In this document: positions 57,354-64,000 of the stretch, piece by piece
How the letters are laid out: each line of letters opens with the position of its first letter
Numbering within the stretch: the stretch's first letter is position 1
Origin: Biomphalaria glabrata
Lineage: Eukaryota; Mollusca; Gastropoda; Planorbidae
Assembly (NCBI RefSeq): GCF_947242115.1
Contig: NC_074716.1
Span: 14,068,365 to 14,132,364, forward strand
Length of the DNA stretch: 64,000 bases
Direction: 5' to 3'
Notes under the pieces: model-generated
What the model was told of the DNA's origin: nothing
Seen by the model: the letters and a program-made list of their open reading frames with translations, nothing else
Databases searched by the model: none
Position numbers and translations under genes: made by a program

Positions 57354-58864
57354 CTGTCAATGACAGAAAAACATGTTCATACAAAAGACTTTAAAGGAGA
57401 AGGATGTGGTGATCAAAAAGTATATAAACTCAATTCAAGATGGACATAAAATGTTTGAACATAGGGCCATTTGTGTAAAAGGAGGGACCAGCCCCAAATA
57501 TTTTTTTCTAGGTTAAAATGAAAAAGTAAAGCTTTTCAAAGTTAATTGAACATGCCAAAACTAACAGCCTAATTTTTTAAAAGGAATGATTAATTAATTT
57601 TTTTATTGATACCCAAAAGACTAGCATTTAAAAGACAGAGAGTGGCTATATAAATAAATATGCAACAAATATAATGTAAAAAAAATTATACGCTGCATAA
57701 GTTTCTTTCAATTTTAAATGTTTACTTTACGTACAATTTATCTGCACACTAGTAGATTGAAGAAAGAGACCAACAACACACTATCAACCCTATGTGTTTA
57801 ATATCAAATATATCATTGTTATAAACATTTATTATCAGTGACTGAAATTTCATCCCATATACTTCAGTTACGCTAGAATTTAAAATTAGAACTTCAAATA
57901 TTTGAATTAGAATAATAAATTTAATAGTTTTTAACATCCCATTGCTGGATAGATGACTACATAGTACTGAGGTAGATAAATGGGCACAGTACAGCATGAA
58001 ATGTGTCAATGGGCCTAATTACCATAACCATTATTAAAGTTTTTAGTTAAGTAAAAAATGAAATGTGAGATGAATTGTTATTGTTTTTAATTATTAGCAA
58101 TTTTTTTTTAAGGGAAGTGGGGAATGGGGTATAATCTTACTGCAAGAGTAGCTTACCCATTTCAAGCTGTGAGCACCAAAAAATATAGGTGTCCAGGCCC
58201 AATTCAGTGCCAGTTGAGTACCATAAGCTGCCAAAGGCAAAGCAGCATCACCAGTGAAACCACCTCCATCACGCCACACAAGGTATGAAGCATAGCCCAT
58301 AGTACAATAGAGAGTGGTCCACACTGGAGGAAAAATTCTGTTTGGTGGGCGCCATGAGGGAAGCTTCAAGCCCTAGAGAATAAGTTAAAAATTTTGCACT
58401 AATTTTGGTAAAAAAAAAAAGTCTTCTAATTTAAATATTTTCATAAATGAGGTTTAAACAAATGATTATAAAATATTCATAAATGATGAATTTTCTCCTT
58501 TGAATGTGAGTTGAGAAATCAAATGGTTATTGTTCACTTCATTTTTCATTTTGAAAAGTTGTGTTAAAGGTCATTATCAATACCAACATATAAATAAGAT
58601 TGAGCTTTATATCCTAATTAGAAGAAATGAAAAAAAAAAAAATCCAAGTAAAAGTCTTCAAAAAGATTGAAATAGCAGTAAAATAAATAAATAAATAATA
58701 TAAAAATAAATAAGAAAAATTAGTTATTCACTTTAGACTATAAAACAGGTATCCATACTAACCTCATACCAAGTCTTAATATTTCCTCGTGTAATATATC
58801 CAGCAGCTAGACCTCCAATATTGGGCAAGATAATGGCTGCAGCTGGTGCTAAGTAGTCAGACAT
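57183..58864 (-). CDS. TSPO: TSPO: translocator protein of the outer mitochondrial membrane, complete coding region
   Basis: TSPO (formerly the peripheral benzodiazepine receptor) is a five-helix outer mitochondrial membrane protein that binds cholesterol and porphyrins. Three coding exons, 58864-58763, 58372-58157 and 57353-57183, all phase 0, give 162 residues (human has 169). Diagnostic pieces: [10 protein letters not shown] in helix 1, [19 protein letters not shown] and MGYASYLVW in helix 2, [14 protein letters not shown] in helix 3, and [20 protein letters not shown] in helix 5. The C-terminus ends SEKKE. The cholesterol-recognition (CRAC) tyrosine is Phe151. The start Met lies directly at a splice acceptor, so a non-coding first exon must lie upstream, perhaps near 62365-62470. 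Confidence 0.97.
58157..58372 (-). CDS. TSPO: TSPO coding exon 2
   Basis: 216 bp, 72 codons, acceptor ATTCTCTAG and donor GTAAGC. Starts [18 protein letters not shown] and ends FFGAHSLKW; covers helices 2 and 3 and the family signature. The open frame runs past the donor into the intron to 58094. Confidence 0.96.
58763..58864 (-). CDS. TSPO: TSPO coding exon 1
   Basis: 102 bp, 34 codons. Acceptor TTTCTCTAG is directly followed by ATG; the donor is GTTAGT. Encodes [20 protein letters not shown] then [14 protein letters not shown], covering membrane helix 1. No other in-frame Met precedes it within the exon. Confidence 0.95.
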
Positions 58865-60172
58865 CTAGAGAAATAAAGTAAACAAAGTACAGTTGAATCC
58901 AGTTAATTCAATCAGCCATTTATTCAGACCAAATCCTATTACAGTCCTACAGTCAAATCAAAACAATCCCATCCTGATTTGGTTAAATTAACTGGGTTTC
59001 AGCTTTTCTTCAACAATGATTTTATAACAATTAAGCCACAAGATTTTATCTAAAAGCGCAGATTTTTTTTTTCAGATTCTTAGACTAAGAGGCAAAATCT
59101 TTGATACCATCAACTAGGTTTAGAGCATTAAACAAAGATGTTTGTTTTTTGCAATTAAATCAACTTCAATGTATTGAGACAGAGAATACAAAAATTAGTG
59201 TGTCTGAAAACTCTTGGTAGACTCTCAACCCACATTATTTCTTCAAATATTACCATAGATACTACACATGGTGTTGAATATGACATTGAAATTTTGTATG
59301 ACTGAGATACACACATCTATGTGATGCTTTAGAATAAGATGTCACATGAAAGATAACACTCTCAGAAGAAAGACAAAGGGCAACTGATAAAGACTTAAGC
59401 TGCTTAAGATAACTATCAGCAGCTCTATAATCCAACAAGTTTAGCCCAAAAATAATTACAGAAAATTGTTGCCACATTAAGTAACTCAAAATTATAAAAT
59501 AATAATACACTAGCTAGACCTTCTGACCCTTTAATATGTCATAACATTGTTCAGTGTTTCTGCTGAGGTCTGTCCGTTACATAAGAACAACTAACAAACA
59601 AACAAAAAACACACACACAATATTTTGTGTAGAAGAAACGGCAAAATGTTCATTAGTATTTTAAAGTTTGAAATTGTTTTTCTTTTTGTAAGTCATGGTT
59701 CAGTGTTTACTTTTTATTCTCCTGTCCTGAAGTTTAAGTATATCATCTATCCAGAAAGAATTTGTCAAGCCTAAGTAAGTTAACTTAGGCAAAGGCTAAG
59801 TTGGTTACATTGCTGCACTTGCAATAAAATTGCTATGAAGTACCTAGTCCCATATTAAAACACTGCCAACGCCTTTTCGTCAATCAAAGTATAAAGTATG
59901 CTGAAAGTAGAAAACAAAAATAGTCTAGAAATCTGGCTTTGCACTCTCACACACTCACCACAATCCACCCTGAACTATGACCTGTTACTCAAGTTACTGT
60001 TATTAGTGTGATCATTGACTTGAATTGATTGACACTGCTATTGAAAGTTTTATCATTGATTACAAGCCAATACCAGCTGAAGGCGAACTATTTTTATCTA
60101 GACTATTCACAATTCTCTATATCTAGACTAGAACTATATAGAAACTTTCTAAAAAAAATCCAGAGTCTAGAT
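58865..60172 (-). other. Upstream intron of TSPO
   Basis: AT-rich, no exon seen. Presumably part of the intron between a non-coding first exon and coding exon 1. Contains TCTAGA-type words near 60095-60170, the target of the family M insertion that follows. Confidence 0.5.
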
Positions 60173-62090
60173 CATGGGTGTAGCCAAAAAGGAAAAAAAA
60201 AGGGGGGGGGGGGGGAGAAAGACTTAAGTGACTGATTTTTTGCTTTGATTTTGTTTATTTTAAGAGAGATTTTAATACTAAACCATCACTTGCCCCAGCG
60301 CAGCCAAGGGGGTTTTGAGTTTAAAACCCCTACCAGGGGTTTTGCAGTTACATTCCATTCTTTTATAAAACAAAACAAAAAATTAATACAAACGACAATC
60401 ACCAAATTCTAAGAGCATAGCTAAGGATGATTTAAAAAAAAACTCCAAAATTTACTATAAAACCCCTCTTCAATATAAAAAAGCAAATTACACACTGAAA
60501 ATGCTATGAGCGTAGCCAAAAGGGTTTTGAGTTTAAACCCCCCTTCAGCGGGGTTTGAAGCTAAAAAAAATACCTCTTCAATATAAAAAAAAGAAAATTA
60601 CACACTCAAAAATCTTTGAGCGTAACCAAAGGGGACTTAAATTTAAACCCCCCTCAAGTGGGGTTTGAAGCTAAAATAAATACCTCATCAATATAAAAAG
60701 AGCAAATTACACACTCAAAAATCTTTGAGAGTAACCAAAGGGGTTTTAAGTTTAAACCCCCCTTCAGCGGGGTTTGAAGCAAAAAAATACCTTCTCTATA
60801 AAAAATAAAAAGCAAATTACATACTCAAAATGCTATGAGCGTAGCCAAAGAGGGTTTTGAGTTTAAACCCCCCCCTCCATCGGGGTTTGATGCTAAAAAA
60901 TGTAAATTACACACTAAAATTCTTTGAGCTTAGCCAAGCTAAAGGGGAGTTTTGAGTTTAAACCGCCTCCTCCAAGTCACTTTTTTTTAGTTTAAAACCA
61001 CTCCAAATGTTTTTGAGTTTAAAATCCCCCTACAGAGTTTTGAGGTTGAAAACCCCCTCTTCAATATTATTCTAAAGCAAACTACACTCGCCTAATTCTA
61101 TGAGCGTAGCTAAATTGGGTTTTGAATTTGTTAAAAAAAACTCCAGAGATTCTTTTAGTTTAAAACGCCACAACAGATAATTTTGAAAATAAAACTTCCC
61201 TTTTCGATATAAAATCTAAAGCAAACAAAAGTCACCTAATTCCAAGATCGTAGCAAAGAGAGGTTGCAAAATTTCTAGCAGTGGCTGGACTCCATAATAA
61301 AGTGTAGTGGATAGTCATCTGCCGAAATTGAAAAAGACTAAATGTGGCTCAAGAAAGAAGGCTAAGACGGATTTAAGGAGTCAGTTATAGAGATCGGGTC
61401 TCAATCAAGGAAATGCTATGCCGAACTGGGAGTCGACTTCTTGGTAAGGTTGTGACAGAGCGTTGCATAAGGTTTGCGGGAAATGTAATACGACAAAATG
61501 AATTACGCATAATAACAGTTGCATTGACATGGAGGCCATCACGAGGAAACCGCAAACAGGAACATCCTAGTACAACTTCACGCCACACTTTAATAGAGGT
61601 CCTCAGAGACGTGGGAAGAGGCTTCAGACATTGCCAGTGACAGATTTTTGTGGAAACAGCTAGCCGCCCAATGAGCCGAACGGCGCAGGGGGATCTAAGT
61701 CAGAATAGCACAGGTTTTGAAATAAAACTTTTTAATAGCAGAATAATGCACTGTAGATACCTCAGAATATGCATTTTTTAGGCTTTCAATACTGGAAATA
61801 GTGCTTGGCAGCTGGCTTTGCCCCGCACTGGGAGAGCTCACACCGCTCCCCCAGACCTCATTAATATCAAGGGCGGGGTGTCTACAAACTTTCCACTAAC
61901 TCCAGGAAGAACCCATTCTAGGGTATAATAAATGTTTTCTGAAAGAATGAAGAGTCAGAATGTAATAAAGATTAATTAAACACACGCACACACATATAAT
62001 ATATATATATTATATATAGCGCGGGGGAGGGGAGAAAAATCCCTGCCAACACCACCCCACCCCCGAAAACAAATCCTGGCTACGCCCATG
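60173..62090 (+). mobile_element. Family M DNA transposon, copy F (complete, 8-bp TSD)
   Basis: The ends are CATGGGTGTAGCCA and TGGCTACGCCCATG. GTCTAGAT is duplicated exactly at 60165-60172 and 62091-62098. 1918 bp with the standard interior; its LINE RT piece (about 61325-61700) keeps an open frame, LCRTGSRLLGKVVTERCIRF then RQNELRIITVALTWRPSRGN. It lies between TSPO and parvin. Confidence 0.9.
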
Positions 62091-62782
62091 GTCTAGATTA
62101 CTCAAGTCTAGATCTAGACTTTAGTCAAAATAAGCTAGCAAAAAACATCTAGATCTAGTCTGGACAGAGTCTGTCGCACTCATGTCATAAACAGTCATAC
62201 TCATGAAGTCATGAAGCGCTGCGGTCAAATCAACAGGACGAGTTTCATCATTTTCAATTCTTTTCATTTGACGATATGTTATATAATTTCTATACTATTG
62301 CAACTTTTCTAGATCTAGTTATTCAATAGTTACATAAGCAAATGTAGATCTATATCTACTTACTTTTTATAAAAAGTGAGGATCTTGGTCACGTCCCAGC
62401 ACTCTTATGTAAGTAAAACTAGACTCTGTCACTCTATCCTTGGAACAGAAAGATCGTAGTTCCGATGATTCGCTCTGCTGGGCCCTAGTTGACCTCGTTA
62501 GGCACTTGACCTATGACCTTATTAGATAAATAATAGACTCAAATTTAAACATTAGAGTCTAGGTCTAGATCTAGTCTACATGTAACATTTGTTAAGGGAA
62601 AAATAAATTAAAATTAAATATATTTGCTTGTTAAACTAGATCTAGATTTAGACTATTAATTTGCTTTTGTGATTGCGTAAAGAAAATAATTTTACTCGCT
62701 CCTAATCTGGCATTGGAAGCTCTACACTTATTGGAGAGGATAACTCATGCAGAAAACTTCCGGAAGAAGGAAGTAGGATAAA
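62091..62782. promoter_or_regulatory. Shared upstream region of TSPO and the parvin gene
   Basis: The two genes are divergent around this stretch. A palindromic ETS site ACTTCCGGAAG (62756-62766) and a second GGAAGT (62769-62774) lie within 30 bp of the parvin ATG. No TATA box is evident. On the minus strand a donor-like AAAAAGTAAGT at about 62365 could close a TSPO non-coding exon; this is inference only. Confidence 0.45.
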
Positions 62783-62888
62783 ATGGCAACATCTCCAAAT
62801 ACTTCGACTCTTTCACCAAGCAAGAAGAAAGATGAATCCTTTCTTGAAAAGATCGGGACCATGGGTCGTAAAAAGAAAATAAAGGAAG
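62783..62888 (+). CDS. PARVA: Alpha-parvin orthologue, first coding exon (partial gene)
   Basis: Parvins are focal-adhesion adaptors that bind integrin-linked kinase through two CH domains. ATG at 62783 starts MATSPNTSTLSPSKKKDESF, then LEKIGTMGRKKKIKE, ending one base into the next codon before donor GTGAGT (phase 1). Vertebrate alpha-parvin starts MATSPQKSP and has SRKKDDSFLGKLGGTL then ARRKKAKE at the same place, with the same kind of break after KAKE. The CH domains would be in later exons right of the window. Only the short N-terminal tail is visible, so alpha versus a single invertebrate parvin is not decided. Confidence 0.88.
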
Positions 62889-64000
62889 GTGAGTGCCATT
62901 TTCATTACATTTGTAATCAAATAATCATAATGTAAGGATCATGTAGCCTAGTATACGATTATTAGACTATAATTGACTTTAATTAATTGGTTATTCATAT
63001 TCATTATTCATGTCATTCATGATATTGGTTAGACCAGTATAGTAGTGTTACTTAGTGTAGATTGATGTCACTAGCCTAGTGTGTGACTAGCCAACTACTA
63101 AAAAGCTACAAGGTTGTTGGTCAGACCAGTTATAGTACCTATGCTGAGTATGCTTGCCCTTGTTTCTTGTACTAAGACGACTAAGTGTACGTAACCAGGT
63201 GATCAATATTTATGAATAATTTGTGGTCCACTCCCCATTCCCTCTCTTGTCACTCTTGAGCTCATAGATCTACCACAGCAGTGGATTTTTTTTACTAAGC
63301 TTTATAATATATCAACTCACTCTGTCTGTCTGGCCAAAAGTTTGTACACCCAATCTCAGATCAAGCTGAAATTTTGCACTGTTATTTCTTTTACCTGACA
63401 ACACATTACATAAGAATCAGTTTGAAAAATCAACCAATTAGTTCACTTACTATTGATAATAAATTATTTTGTATCTCAAACAAGGGAAAGAATTTGTACT
63501 TGACTGAAGTGGTAGTATAAGCTGAATTAGCCCCCTTCATATATTGTCGTCTGAGGCTTAGTGAACACAAACATGAAATAAAAACAATAGATAACTATTC
63601 AATCTGCCATGTTCATAGACTCTTCGCTAGTAGAGTGTTTACAGTAAAACACAGTATCTTAACTAATAGACTATAAATATTTTAGAGACCTAGATCTAAG
63701 TATTGCCTGCAGTGTCACTGTCATTAACTGATGTCACTATTCACGTTGACACAGTAATGAAAGTCAAAGCGCCCTTGCCACTTGCAGTCTCACTGTGATG
63801 ATGCATTAATTTTAGACTTTTAATTATATTTTTTTCAATCAATACAGTCATACAATCAGTACCCTCCCTTTTAAACCTATTTTTAGTCAGTTCAAACTTT
63901 TTAGATTAATAAACTTATTTGTCATTTAATGATAGCAACAATTACAAACTAAGTCTGAGAAATACCTTATAAAAAATGTTGAATTGAGCACTAATTCCTA
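62889..64000 (+). other. Intron 1 of the parvin gene
   Basis: AT-rich; no second exon with parvin-like sequence was found up to the window end, and no repeat family was recognised. Confidence 0.6.

Noticed and set aside
61413-61640. A 75-codon plus-strand gene
   Set aside because: It is the captured LINE RT C-terminal piece of family M copy F; the same piece is in five other copies, degraded.

Overview
The window is a stretch of metazoan nuclear DNA: AT-rich, intron-rich and crowded with transposable elements. The host genes found are animal ones (an atypical calpain, TSPO and a parvin), all with GT-AG introns. The style of the LINE, SINE and hAT repeats suggests a mollusc, probably a gastropod. 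'Animal' is well supported; 'mollusc' is inference from remembered repeat styles.

Host genes. (1) A calpain-family protease lies on the minus strand. Twelve coding exons can be followed from 39574 down to 3610, and all eleven splice junctions keep frame. The product has an MGCGAS start (predicted myristoyl plus palmitoyl anchor), a charged low-complexity N-terminal region, a papain-like core with Cys230, His390 and Asn410, one full C2-like domain (domain III) and the start of a second. The gene runs off the left edge. (2) TSPO, the outer mitochondrial membrane translocator protein, lies on the minus strand in three coding exons (58864 to 57183, 162 aa). (3) The first coding exon of an alpha-parvin orthologue lies on the plus strand at 62783-62888 and continues off the right edge. 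TSPO and parvin point away from each other and may share a promoter region that contains a palindromic ETS site.

Repeats. Calpain intron 2 holds a minisatellite of roughly 280 units of 22 bp (about 28640-35610), split by one solo LTR at 34348-35067. Other introns and flanks carry: a short LTR element with LTRs of identical length at 12003-15349; four solo LTRs (5331-6629, 34348-35067, 47384-49805, 49040-49467); fossil hAT transposons with 8-bp target duplications (20346-22930 and 43180-44637); and two high-copy non-autonomous DNA transposon families. Family M has TIR CATGGGCGTAGCCAG and six copies, each carrying a captured piece of a LINE reverse-transcriptase C-terminus. Family G has TIR CACTGGCGGATCCAG. 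LINE fragments and at least two tRNA-derived SINE families are also present.

Layout. 1-3609: downstream calpain sequence, mostly repeats. 3610-39590: the calpain gene. 39591-57180: repeat-rich intergenic DNA with deep nesting. 57183-58864: TSPO. 58865-62782: TSPO upstream region with a whole family M copy, then the shared upstream region. 62783-64000: parvin exon 1 and intron. No function links the three genes beyond proximity. The most unusual features are the giant intronic minisatellite, the acylation-type calpain N-terminus, and a transposon family that mobilised a LINE fragment.
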